From: Christensenellaceae bacterium
GTDB taxonomy: Bacteria; Bacillota; Clostridia; Christensenellales; SZUA-584
DNA length: 13,416 nucleotides
Direction: 5' to 3'
Assembly: GCA_012719815.1 (NCBI GenBank)
Contig: JAAXZP010000077.1
Span: 1-13,416 of the forward strand
Below the pieces are notes generated by a model. It saw nothing but the letters and a program-made list of their open reading frames with translations, made no database searches and had not been told where the DNA came from. Position numbers and translations under genes: made by a program. Shown in pieces: positions 7,014 to 13,416 of the stretch. Position 1 is the stretch's first letter, and each line of letters opens with the position of its first letter.

Positions 7014-7040
7014 ACGCAAATTCACCCGCTAGAGTGAACG
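6996..7040. promoter_or_regulatory. Tandem palindromic operator, probable LuxR-type binding sites
   Basis: Site 1 is TTCACCCGAAAGGGTGAA (6997-7014), a perfect palindrome around GAAA; flanking G6996 and C7015 extend the arms to eight bases. Site 2 is TTCACCCGCTAGAGTGAA (7021-7038), the same with one arm mismatch. Counting the CG that follows each, 17 of 20 bases are identical. The repeat unit is 24 bases. The sites end 21 bases before the predicted -35 of the transporter promoter. With transcription starting near 7096, their centres are at about -66 and -90, positions typical of an activator. Site 1 overlaps the stop codon of the regulator gene. I found no third copy in the window. Confidence 0.72.
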
Positions 7041-7059
7041 ATTCCGTAAGCGCGGGGCA

Positions 7060-7089
7060 TTGTCCGTTACCAAACCTGTTTATTATGAT
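7060..7089 (+). promoter_or_regulatory. Predicted promoter of the MMPL transporter operon
   Basis: TTGTCC (7060-7065, four of six consensus positions) and TATGAT (7084-7089, five of six) are 18 bases apart. Transcription would start near 7096, about 23 bases before the ATG. The imperfect -35 and slightly long spacer fit a promoter that needs an activator, and the tandem palindromes lie directly upstream. Confidence 0.58.
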
Positions 7090-7118
7090 GTATTCATCGC
7101 AAGAGGTGGAGGCATCAG

Positions 7119-9194
7119 ATGGACAGGTTTTTTGGTTTCATCATTCAGCATCGCATTATTGTCATCACCGTGTTCATTTGTTTGGCCGCTCTGTGCGTTT
7201 TTTTAATGCTGGGCGTCGGCAGCAACTACGACCTCTCCAAATACCTGCCTGCCGGTACGGAATCCAAGGAAGGCATGGATATACTGGTAAGCGAGGTCAA
7301 TTACAACGGCACTGCGCTGCTCATGCTGGAGAATAAAACCATCGTTGAGGTGCTGGATATCAAGGATAAGGTTGCTGCGATTGACGGCGTGGAAAAAGTG
7401 GTGTGGCTGGACGATATCGCGGATTTGAAGCAGCCCGTGGAGCTCATCGACGAAGAGGTACGAAACAATTATCTTGTGGGCAACGACGCGCTGCTCCAGA
7501 TTGTGTTTACCGAGGAAGACGATTCGGCGCGTACCTATGCGGCCCTCGATGCGATAAGGGCTGAGCTGGGTGAGGGTGCAAAGCTGGCCGGCAGCGCTGT
7601 GGATTCCTACGGGCTGGTCAGCGTTACGGGCGACAGCATGGTAAGGGGGATACTTATTGCGCTGGCCATATGCCTTGTCATTCTGCTCGTGACCACCGAA
7701 TCCGTGATGGAGGTCGTGCTGTTCCTGTTTAATGTCGGTATTGCCATACTGCTCAATCTCGGCACCAATATCATATTCGGCGAGATATCGTTTATGACGT
7801 TTGCCAGCGCCGCGATACTGCAGCTTGCCGTATCCATGGACTATTCGATATTCCTGCTGCACCGGTTCAGTCAGGAGCGGCAAACGGAAAGCAACCCGAC
7901 GATCGCCATGGTCCGCGCGTTTAAAAACACATTCGGGTCGATAATGTCCAGCGGCCTTACTACTGTGGTCGGATTTCTGGCCCTCATATTCATGAGCTAT
8001 ACCATCGGCGCGGATATGGGGCTGGTTCTGGCGAAAGGCATTGTGTGCAGCCTGATTTGCGTGCTGGTGCTGCTGCCTGCTCTGGCGGTGATGTCCGCCA
8101 AAGCGATTGACAAAACAAAACATAAGCGGCTTTTGCCTTCGCTGAAAAAGGTTCAGCGCGTATTGGGTGGCCGGGTGCGCTATGTAGTGCTTGCCGTCAT
8201 GGGCATCGTGTGTATCATCGGTTACATGGCGCAGAGCCAAAACACTTATTTATATTCCGCGAACAGCACCGGCAACAGGCAGCAGATCGCCATAGACCGT
8301 GAAATCGATGAGAAGTTTGGTATCAGGAATAATTTCATCATACTGGTGCCGCGCGGCAATCCGGAAGGGGAGTTTGAAATGGCGGAGAAGCTGAGCGCGC
8401 TTGATGCGGTAAGCAGCGTTCAGGGTATATACGCGTTTGTCGACCCTTCCACGCCGCTGGAAATCGTACCTGAGAGCCTGAAGGACGAGTTCTTAAGCGA
8501 GCGCTATTCGCGTTATATCGTGGAAGTGACCGGAAGCGTCGAGAGCGAAGTGGCTTTCAGGGCGGTGGAGCAGATCCGGCATATCGTGTCCGAGAGCTTT
8601 GGCGAAGGCGCCTATGTGACCGGGGCCACACCCGTCGTATACGACGTGCGCAGCGTGACAGAGGGCGACTTCACGCTGGTCACGATACTGTCCATCGCGT
8701 TTGTCGGGTTTATCTTACTGGTCACTTTCCGGTCAATCACCATACCGATACTGCTGCTGTTCGTTATTGAAACGTCGATATGGATCAATACGGCAGTGCC
8801 GTATTTCACCGGTACGTCGATGGTATTCATCGGCTATATGGTGATCAGTTCGGTGCAACTGGGCGCAACGATCGATTACGCGATATTGATGACGAGCTAT
8901 TACCGCGAGGGGCGTCAAACGATGCCCAAGCGTGAAGCGTCGGAATACGCCGTGGAAAAGGCGGGCGCTTCCATCATGTTGTCGGCGCTGGTGTTCTCTG
9001 CGGCGGGATTTGTGGTGGCGAATGTTTTCATACAGCCGGCTATGGCGCAGCTGGGCACGCTGATCGGTCGGGGAGCGCTGCTGTCCGGCTTCCTGTCCAT
9101 ATTCGTGCTGCCTCAGCTGCTGATGCTGCTGGATAAAATTATTGACAAGACGACTTTGAAGACCCATTTACTGAAAAGGAGGCAGGCTGGATGA
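7119..9194 (+). CDS. MMPL/RND-family membrane transporter
   Basis: This 691-residue protein has the two-fold layout of RND-superfamily MMPL transporters. It has a membrane helix at about 12-34, a first extracytoplasmic domain (about 35-174) and five helices (about 175-330). The second half repeats this: a helix at about 353-370, an extracytoplasmic domain (about 371-517) and five more helices to about 671. Each half carries an Asp-Tyr pair in its central helix, LAVSMDYSIFLLHRF at 236-250 (Asp241) and LGATIDYAILM at 581-591 (Asp586), matching the proton-relay residues of the family. Such proteins use the proton gradient to export lipids or other hydrophobic molecules; the substrate here is not shown. 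GGAGG (7108-7112) sits six bases before the ATG. Its stop overlaps the start of a 35-codon ORF as ATGA. It is the first gene of a three-gene unit beneath the tandem palindromes. Confidence 0.93.
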   Translation: MDRFFGFIIQHRIIVITVFICLAALCVFLMLGVGSNYDLSKYLPAGTESKEGMDILVSEVNYNGTALLMLENKTIVEVLDIKDKVAAIDGVEKVVWLDDIADLKQPVELIDEEVRNNYLVGNDALLQIVFTEEDDSARTYAALDAIRAELGEGAKLAGSAVDSYGLVSVTGDSMVRGILIALAICLVILLVTTESVMEVVLFLFNVGIAILLNLGTNIIFGEISFMTFASAAILQLAVSMDYSIFLLHRFSQERQTESNPTIAMVRAFKNTFGSIMSSGLTTVVGFLALIFMSYTIGADMGLVLAKGIVCSLICVLVLLPALAVMSAKAIDKTKHKRLLPSLKKVQRVLGGRVRYVVLAVMGIVCIIGYMAQSQNTYLYSANSTGNRQQIAIDREIDEKFGIRNNFIILVPRGNPEGEFEMAEKLSALDAVSSVQGIYAFVDPSTPLEIVPESLKDEFLSERYSRYIVEVTGSVESEVAFRAVEQIRHIVSESFGEGAYVTGATPVVYDVRSVTEGDFTLVTILSIAFVGFILLVTFRSITIPILLLFVIETSIWINTAVPYFTGTSMVFIGYMVISSVQLGATIDYAILMTSYYREGRQTMPKREASEYAVEKAGASIMLSALVFSAAGFVVANVFIQPAMAQLGTLIGRGALLSGFLSIFVLPQLLMLLDKIIDKTTLKTHLLKRRQAG

Positions 9195-9298
9195 GTAAGT
9201 ATTTCGGAAGCTGCTATGCGGCTATCGCGATATTATTATTCCTGCTCATTGCACAGATAAAAGACCGGCTGGTTAGGAGGCGGGTATATGAAGCTTAA
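9191..9298 (+). CDS. 35-residue single-pass membrane micropeptide between the transporter and the repeat protein
   Basis: A short frame starts at the ATG that overlaps the transporter stop (ATGA, 9191-9194) and ends with TAA at 9296-9298. A consensus ribosome site, AAGGAGG (9176-9182), lies eight bases before the ATG, which strongly favours real translation. The peptide has a short polar N-terminus (MSKYFGSCY), a hydrophobic stretch at about 8-23 and a basic C-terminus (KDRLVRRRVYEA). By the positive-inside rule the N-terminus would face out and the C-terminus in. Its last 11 bases overlap the next gene. I do not recognise a family. Position and coupling suggest a small partner of the MMPL protein, comparable in kind, not by homology, to AcrZ on the AcrB pump. 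The alternative is that it serves mainly to couple translation of its two neighbours. Confidence 0.72.
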   Translation: MSKYFGSCYAAIAILLFLLIAQIKDRLVRRRVYEA

Positions 9299-10955
9299 CA
9301 GACTCCTGTCTGCAGCGCTGGCACTCGCGCTCTGCCTGCTGCTCACGGCGCCTTCGGCGATGGCATCCGGTGAAGGGAGCGCAGTGGCATCCTGCGGTAC
9401 GCCGTCCGGAACATCAAAAAACGAGACCGTATATGCCATGCTGAACAGCGACGGCAGCGTGGACCGTATTTATGTGGTGAACCAGCTGTTCGGCGAATAT
9501 ATCGACTACGGCACGTATACTGACATTAAAAACCTGTCCACGAAAAGCGTGCCGACTGTCGAAGGCGATAAAATCACGTTTCCGGATGAATACGTTGAAG
9601 GCGGGCTTTATTATCAGGGGACGATGACGGGCGAGCTGCCGCTGACGTTCGATATCGACTATACGCTGGGCGGAAAGCCGGTGTCGGCGGAATCGCTGGT
9701 CGGCGCTGCGGGCCGTTTGCAGCTGAGCATAACGGCTTCGCCCAATGAAAAGTGCGACTCTGCGGTACGGGAAGGGCTGATGGCTCAAATCACCGTCCAG
9801 CTGGATACGCGCTGCGCCGAGAACATCAGCGCCCCGGACGCCACGGTGGTCACAGTGGGCAAGACGGCGACGATCAACTACATAGTGCTGCCCGGCGAAT
9901 CCGGCACATTGACCGTGACCGCAGATGTCTGGGACTTTCATATGAACGCCATCACCATAACGCTGCTTAAAGGAACGATATCAGCTTCCGGCATCGATGA
10001 GAAGCTGGACGAATTCGACGACGGCTTTGACGACATGCTGAGCGGCGCAAACGATATGGTGGACGGCACGACAGAGCTGAAGGACGGCATGTCGTCGCTG
10101 GTAGACGGCATGGGCAGCCTGAGCAGCGGGCTTGGCAAGCTGAATACGGGCGGGAAGACGCTGGTCAGAGGCATGTCGGAATACGGCGACAAGCTGGATA
10201 GTTACCTCGCTGGTGTTGAAGGCCTTGTCCAGACTTCTGAGGGTATCCAAAGCGGGCTTTCCGGCCTGTCGGAAAACGGCACGGCAATTGCAAAAGGCAT
10301 ATCGGAAATCAGCGCAAATCTTTCCGGCCTGTCGGAGGGGAGCGCGCAGCTTAAAGCGCTGGCCAGCGCACTGGCAGGCAGCGCCGACCCCAACGTGGCG
10401 GCTCTGGCCGGCGGCGTGCTGCAGACGCTGGACGCTGTGGAAGGCCTGGCGGACGGGCTGAAAACCGCAAGCGCCGGCCTTAACAGCTATGTATCCGGCA
10501 TGGCGCAGGCTGCGGCAGAGTACGGGAAGTTCCATGCCGGCCTTCAGGAGCTGGCAGCGGGCGGCACCCAGTTGGGAGGCGCTTACGATGAAATATTAAG
10601 CGGCGTCAAAGACTATGCCGGCGGCGTTTCCAAAAGTGCGGCGAGCACCAAAAAGCTTTACAATGCCGTCAAGACACTGCCGGACGATATCCAATCCCTG
10701 ATCGACGGACAGATCAAGTTCCGGGACGGAATTGCAGATGCCCGGGATGAAATCAACAAGACAGTGAACCTGTTTGTGCCGGATGACGAGCCGCCGGTAT
10801 CGTTCGCGTCGCCGCAGAAAAACCGCCCTGCCAGCGTGCAGTACATACTGACCACGCCGGCAATTGAAAAAAAGAAAGTATCGGCGGCGCAGCAGGCAGA
10901 AGAAGCTGCGGCCAGCGAAAACTTCTTTACGCGGCTGGCGGATCTGTTTAAATAA
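9288..10955 (+). CDS. Secreted protein with Leu-x-x-Gly heptad repeats (YhgE/Pip-like stalk)
   Basis: This 555-residue protein starts with a signal peptide: KLNR, a hydrophobic core (about 7-20) and likely Ala-x-Ala cleavage after AMA at 26. Residues 45-230 look beta-rich, with WDFHMNAITITLLKG at 215-229. From about 235 to 480 runs a long helical region with repeated Leu-x-x-Gly heptads, clearest at 250-350 (MLSGANDMVDGTTELKDGMS and on). These are the X-X-X-Leu-X-X-Gly repeats known from YhgE/Pip-type extracellular stalks. The C-terminal 65 residues include PVSFASPQKNRPASVQYIL and end in a short amphipathic helix (FFTRLADLFK). There is no other membrane segment. Cys156 and Cys176 could form a disulfide. 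AGGAGG lies seven bases before the ATG. I infer a rod-like extracytoplasmic partner of the MMPL protein. VASC at 33-36 looks like a lipobox but is far from the hydrophobic core. Confidence 0.82.
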   Translation: MKLNRLLSAALALALCLLLTAPSAMASGEGSAVASCGTPSGTSKNETVYAMLNSDGSVDRIYVVNQLFGEYIDYGTYTDIKNLSTKSVPTVEGDKITFPDEYVEGGLYYQGTMTGELPLTFDIDYTLGGKPVSAESLVGAAGRLQLSITASPNEKCDSAVREGLMAQITVQLDTRCAENISAPDATVVTVGKTATINYIVLPGESGTLTVTADVWDFHMNAITITLLKGTISASGIDEKLDEFDDGFDDMLSGANDMVDGTTELKDGMSSLVDGMGSLSSGLGKLNTGGKTLVRGMSEYGDKLDSYLAGVEGLVQTSEGIQSGLSGLSENGTAIAKGISEISANLSGLSEGSAQLKALASALAGSADPNVAALAGGVLQTLDAVEGLADGLKTASAGLNSYVSGMAQAAAEYGKFHAGLQELAAGGTQLGGAYDEILSGVKDYAGGVSKSAASTKKLYNAVKTLPDDIQSLIDGQIKFRDGIADARDEINKTVNLFVPDDEPPVSFASPQKNRPASVQYILTTPAIEKKKVSAAQQAEEAAASENFFTRLADLFK

Positions 10956-10984
10956 TCAGATCTGTAAATAAAACGGTCACATAA

Positions 10985-11037
10985 TAAGCTTCTCACTCCG
11001 CATAATAAACGTGCGGAATGTGAGGAGCTTAATTTTT
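10985..11037 (+). terminator. Terminator hairpin of the transporter operon, overlapping the lonB ribosome site
   Basis: The left arm AAGCTTCTCACTCCGCA (10986-11002) pairs with TGCGGA, then GTGAG and GAGCTT on the right (11012-11030). A two-base AT bulge (11018-11019) and one G-T wobble interrupt the stem; an outer T-A pair (10985/11031) extends it. The loop is nine bases, and TTTTT follows (11033-11037). It begins 30 bases after the stop of the repeat-protein gene. The right arm contains GAGGAG (11022-11027), the Shine-Dalgarno of lonB, so in any read-through transcript the same hairpin would hide that site. Confidence 0.75.
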
Positions 11038-12711
11038 ATGATTGAATTGATTATGGCGATTCAGCTGCTGGTCAGCATCGTCATCGGCGTTTATTTTTAC
11101 AGCCAGCTCAAAGGGAAGCGAACCGTGAAAACCTGTCTGGACAGCGAATCCAAGATCCAGCTGGAACGGCTTTCGCGCATGCGCAGCATATCGCTGACCG
11201 AGCCACTGTCCGAAAAGACGCGCCCTAAGAGTTTTGACGAGATCATCGGGCAGGAGGAGGGCATCGCCGGCCTGATTGCGGCGCTGTGCGGCGAAAATCC
11301 GCAGCACGTTATTATTTACGGCCCGCCCGGGGTGGGGAAGACGTGCGCCGCGCGGCTGGTATTAGAAAAAGCGAAGAAGAACCCGAACTCGCCATTTCGG
11401 CCGGATGCGAAATTCGTTGAGATAGACGCGACCTGTCTGCGATGCGACGAACGCAATATCGCAGACCCGCTGATCGGCTCGGTGCACGACCCGATATATC
11501 AGGGGGCAGGCGCTTATGGGCATGCGGGCATACCGTCGCCCAAAGAAGGGGCGGTCACCCGCGCCCATGGCGGCATTCTGTTCCTCGATGAGATCGGCGA
11601 GCTGCACCCGCTGCACCTCAACAAGCTCCTGAAGGTGATGGAAGACCGGAAGGTGTTTCTGGAAAGCGCCTATTACAGCCGGGAAAACAGGAACATCCCC
11701 ACCCATGTGCACGATATATTTGCCAACGGGCTGCCGGCGGATTTTCGCCTGGTGGGCGCCACCTCAAAATCCCCAAGGGAAATCCCGCAGGCGATACGCT
11801 CACGGTGTATGGAGATATATTTCCGGCCGCTGTATCCGGAGGAAATCGTGCGCATTGCGCGGAACGCCGCAGTCAAGACAGGCATGACAATGAGTGACGA
11901 AGCCGCGGCGATGGTCGGCGAATACGCGCAGAACGGGCGGGACGCTGTCAACATGGTGCAGCTGGCCGCAGGCATCGCGCGGGAGCAGGGGGAGAACCGG
12001 CTGCTGCAACGGCATATAGCCTGGGTGGTGGAAATGGGCCGATATACCAAACGGCCTGCGCTGCGGCTGGGCCCCGCCGCTGTCGGATGCGTGAACGGGC
12101 TTGGCATATACGGCGCAACGGCAGGCGTCATCATCGAGGTGGAGACGGTAGCGATGCGCTCTTCTTCCGGCGGCTCATTGACGGTAACCGGGCTGGTGGA
12201 AGAAGAAGAAACACAGCTGGACAGCAGGCGACACCGCCGAAAAAGCACCGCGAAAAGCTCGGTGGAGAACGTGCTGACCGCGCTCAAGAAGAATTTCGGC
12301 ATTAACCCGGCTTCCTTCGACATTCATGTCAACCTGCCGGGCGGCGCGCCGGTGGACGGGCCGTCCGCCGGACTGGCCATCGCCATCTCCATATTGTCCG
12401 CAATCACCGGACGGGCGGTAAAGCCGGGTATCGCGATGACGGGTGAGGTGACAGTCAGCGGCAGGGTACGTGCGGTGGGCGGCATCAAGCCCAAGGTGGA
12501 AGCCGCACGGCGCGCAGGCGCGAGCGTTGTCATCATACCGGCGGATAATCTTGCGGAAGTGCAGGGCATAGAGGGAATTGCCGTGGAAGGCGTATCCCAT
12601 TTAAAGGATGCGATACGCCTGTCATTCACAAAAAAATCCGCCGACGAACAGGCGGATTCGGAGATCAGGATAGCCAAAGGCGAGGCCGATCAGACAATTT
12701 TAACCGGCTGA
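11038..12711 (+). CDS. lonB: LonB, membrane-anchored sporulation-type ATP-dependent protease
   Basis: This 557-residue AAA+ serine protease matches forespore LonB of spore-formers (about 550 residues). An N-terminal membrane helix at about 4-21 is followed by a linker and the AAA+ module: FDEIIGQEEGI at 66-76, Walker A GPPGVGKT at 95-102, Walker B ILFLDEIGE at 180-188, and Arg-rich AIRSRCMEIYF at 252-262. The Lon protease domain has VDGPSAG at 439-445 with catalytic Ser443, and GGIKPKVEAA at 481-490 with catalytic Lys486. Their spacing of 43 equals that of E. coli Lon. I place the start at ATG 11038, ten bases after GAGGAG; an upstream in-frame GTG at 11011 lies in the terminator loop and lacks a ribosome site. 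In Bacillus subtilis LonB belongs to the sigma-F forespore regulon; I find no convincing forespore promoter here. The last 26 residues are a charged tail that overlaps the opposite-strand terminator and gene. Confidence 0.93.
   Translation: MIELIMAIQLLVSIVIGVYFYSQLKGKRTVKTCLDSESKIQLERLSRMRSISLTEPLSEKTRPKSFDEIIGQEEGIAGLIAALCGENPQHVIIYGPPGVGKTCAARLVLEKAKKNPNSPFRPDAKFVEIDATCLRCDERNIADPLIGSVHDPIYQGAGAYGHAGIPSPKEGAVTRAHGGILFLDEIGELHPLHLNKLLKVMEDRKVFLESAYYSRENRNIPTHVHDIFANGLPADFRLVGATSKSPREIPQAIRSRCMEIYFRPLYPEEIVRIARNAAVKTGMTMSDEAAAMVGEYAQNGRDAVNMVQLAAGIAREQGENRLLQRHIAWVVEMGRYTKRPALRLGPAAVGCVNGLGIYGATAGVIIEVETVAMRSSSGGSLTVTGLVEEEETQLDSRRHRRKSTAKSSVENVLTALKKNFGINPASFDIHVNLPGGAPVDGPSAGLAIAISILSAITGRAVKPGIAMTGEVTVSGRVRAVGGIKPKVEAARRAGASVVIIPADNLAEVQGIEGIAVEGVSHLKDAIRLSFTKKSADEQADSEIRIAKGEADQTILTG
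12630..12658 (-). terminator. Rho-independent terminator of the metallophosphoesterase gene, inside the lonB coding region
   Basis: AATCCGCC (12635-12642) and GGCGGATT (12651-12658) form a perfect 8-bp stem with an eight-base loop. Seven A residues (12630-12636) read as a T-tract on the minus strand, directly after the stem. It begins about 31 bases beyond the metallophosphoesterase stop. On the plus strand there is no T-tract, so it would not stop lonB transcription. Confidence 0.82.
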
Positions 12712-13385
12712 AAGCCGATAGCATCGCAGGAGACCAGCTTGTAGTGAACGCCGCGCACCGTGCCGTTCAGCGCGCTGCGGATGCTGGACGCATGGAGGTG
12801 GCCGTACACCACTGTTTCCGCGCCGTACTTTTCGAATATGTCGGTAAACAGCGTGGGCGTGCCGGATTGGTCGGTAGGAGGATAGTGGATCATGCCGATC
12901 AGCCGCGCGTTGGGCGCCTGCCTGCGCGCATGCGAGAGCGAAAGCTCCAGCCGGCCCGCTTCGCGCAGGTAAATTTTCTGGTCAGAATCCGGCGAAAAGT
13001 AGTGGTTGCCGGGGCAGAGCCAGCCGCGCGTGCCGCCGATTACATAATCGCCGAACACGAAGCTGTTGTTCTGCAGGGCGTGCATGCGCGGGGGCAACGC
13101 CGACTGCACCTGGGACAGCGAACCCCACCAGTAGTCATGGTTGCCGCGCATGATGATCTTATTGCCGGGCAGGTCGCCGATCGCCATAAGGTCACAGCGC
13201 GCGTCTTCCAGCCGCATCGCCCACGAGATATCGCCGGGTATCATCACGACATCGTCATCCGAAACCGTATGCTGCCAGATCTCCCGGATGCGCGGCCAGT
13301 GGTCAGCCCAGTGGTCGCCGAATATGTCCATTGGTTTGGGCGACTGACCGGAAAGGTGCAGGTCGCCGATTGCGTAGATGTTCAT
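12690..13385 (-). CDS. Calcineurin-like metallophosphoesterase
   Basis: The 231-residue product has the full set of metal-binding motifs of calcineurin-like phosphoesterases: GDLHLSG (Asp8, His10), PGDISW (Asp52), RGNHDYWW (Asn82, His83), GMIHYPP (His167) and YGHLHAS (His196, His198). These bind two metal ions and hydrolyse phosphoester bonds. There is no signal peptide, so it should be cytoplasmic. It resembles the predicted phosphohydrolases grouped as COG1768, judged from memory of the motif context; the natural substrate is unknown. AAGGCG lies about eight bases before the ATG. The start overlaps a preceding stop codon as ATGA, so it is probably the last gene of a leftward operon. Its 3' end overlaps lonB by 22 bases tail to tail, and its terminator lies inside lonB. 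Confidence 0.9.
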   Translation of the reverse strand: MNIYAIGDLHLSGQSPKPMDIFGDHWADHWPRIREIWQHTVSDDDVVMIPGDISWAMRLEDARCDLMAIGDLPGNKIIMRGNHDYWWGSLSQVQSALPPRMHALQNNSFVFGDYVIGGTRGWLCPGNHYFSPDSDQKIYLREAGRLELSLSHARRQAPNARLIGMIHYPPTDQSGTPTLFTDIFEKYGAETVVYGHLHASSIRSALNGTVRGVHYKLVSCDAIGFQPVKIV

Positions 13386-13416
13386 TGATTTATCGCCTTT
13401 TCTATTTCGTCAAGCA
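13382..13416 (-). CDS. Last codons of an upstream leftward gene (partial)
   Basis: Reading leftwards from the window edge, an open frame gives LDEIEKAINQ and then TGA at 13384-13382, overlapping the ATG of the metallophosphoesterase as ATGA. The ten residues look like a charged helix at a protein C-terminus. The coupling is typical of adjacent operon genes. The piece is too short to identify, and an open frame of this length could arise by chance. Confidence 0.4.
   Translation of the reverse strand, partial: LDEIEKAINQ

Noticed and set aside
7203..8240. Minus-strand open frame of 345 codons within the MMPL gene
   Set aside because: It is the shadow of a clear transporter gene. The product is rich in His, Gln and Arg, as expected from antisense of hydrophobic codons, and it has no ribosome site.
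9320..9395. LxxG protein as a lipoprotein lipidated at Cys36
   Set aside because: VASC resembles a lipobox, but it lies about 12 residues past the end of the hydrophobic core, and an Ala-x-Ala site at 24-26 is better placed. It is kept only as an alternative.
10941..10962. Short inverted repeat GATCTG/CAGATC around the stop of the LxxG gene
   Set aside because: Only six base pairs with a 10-base A/T-rich loop and no T-tract. The stronger terminator lies 25 bases downstream.
10980..10986. CATAATA as the -10 of a forespore (sigma-G or sigma-F) promoter for lonB
   Set aside because: The -10 looks right for sigma-G, but there is no matching -35 element at 17-18 bases upstream. The A/T-rich context makes a chance match likely.
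12744..13388. Long plus-strand open frame of 214 codons opposite the metallophosphoesterase
   Set aside because: It is the antisense of a gene with all expected catalytic motifs. The translation is rich in Arg, Ala and Val with no recognisable domain, and no suitable ribosome site precedes it.

Overview
The window looks like chromosomal DNA from a Gram-positive, endospore-forming member of the Bacillota, most likely class Clostridia. It is moderately GC-rich by eye (not counted). Three things point there: a forespore-type LonB protease with a membrane anchor, a B12-dependent class II ribonucleotide reductase of the type common in anaerobes, and strong AGGAGG-type Shine-Dalgarno sites before most genes. 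I see no tRNA, rRNA, CRISPR array, insertion sequence or phage gene. The genus cannot be fixed from this sequence.

Layout, left to right. (1) The 3' part of nrdJ, cut by the window edge. (2) A sigma-A-like promoter and a single-pass, zinc-finger anti-sigma-like protein with no sigma factor gene beside it, closed by an intrinsic terminator. (3) A near-consensus promoter, then lgt (lipoprotein lipidation) with an unusual charged C-terminal tail, and pncB (NAD salvage) 10 bases behind it. (4) A small DivIVA-like coiled-coil protein, followed by a perfect 12-bp inverted repeat. (5) A four-gene locus: a regulator with about seven membrane segments and a LuxR-type DNA-binding domain; two tandem copies of an 18-bp palindrome just before a plausible promoter; an MMPL/RND-family transporter; a 35-codon membrane micropeptide ORF; and a secreted protein with Leu-x-x-Gly repeats. 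An intrinsic terminator closes it. (6) lonB, whose ribosome-binding site lies inside that terminator hairpin. (7) On the opposite strand, a metallophosphoesterase whose 3' end overlaps lonB and whose terminator lies inside the lonB coding region. A few codons of a further gene precede it at the right edge.

The best candidate for an undescribed system is region 5. The three downstream genes are translationally coupled: ATGA overlap, then an 11-base overlap, each start with its own strong Shine-Dalgarno. They would make a membrane transporter, a tiny membrane partner and an extracytoplasmic stalk-like protein. By my estimate the tandem palindromes are centred near -66 and -90 from the predicted transcription start, a position that suits activation by a LuxR-type protein, and the gene just upstream encodes one anchored in the membrane. 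I infer a one-component membrane sensor that switches on an export complex. The exported substrate and the sensed signal are unknown.
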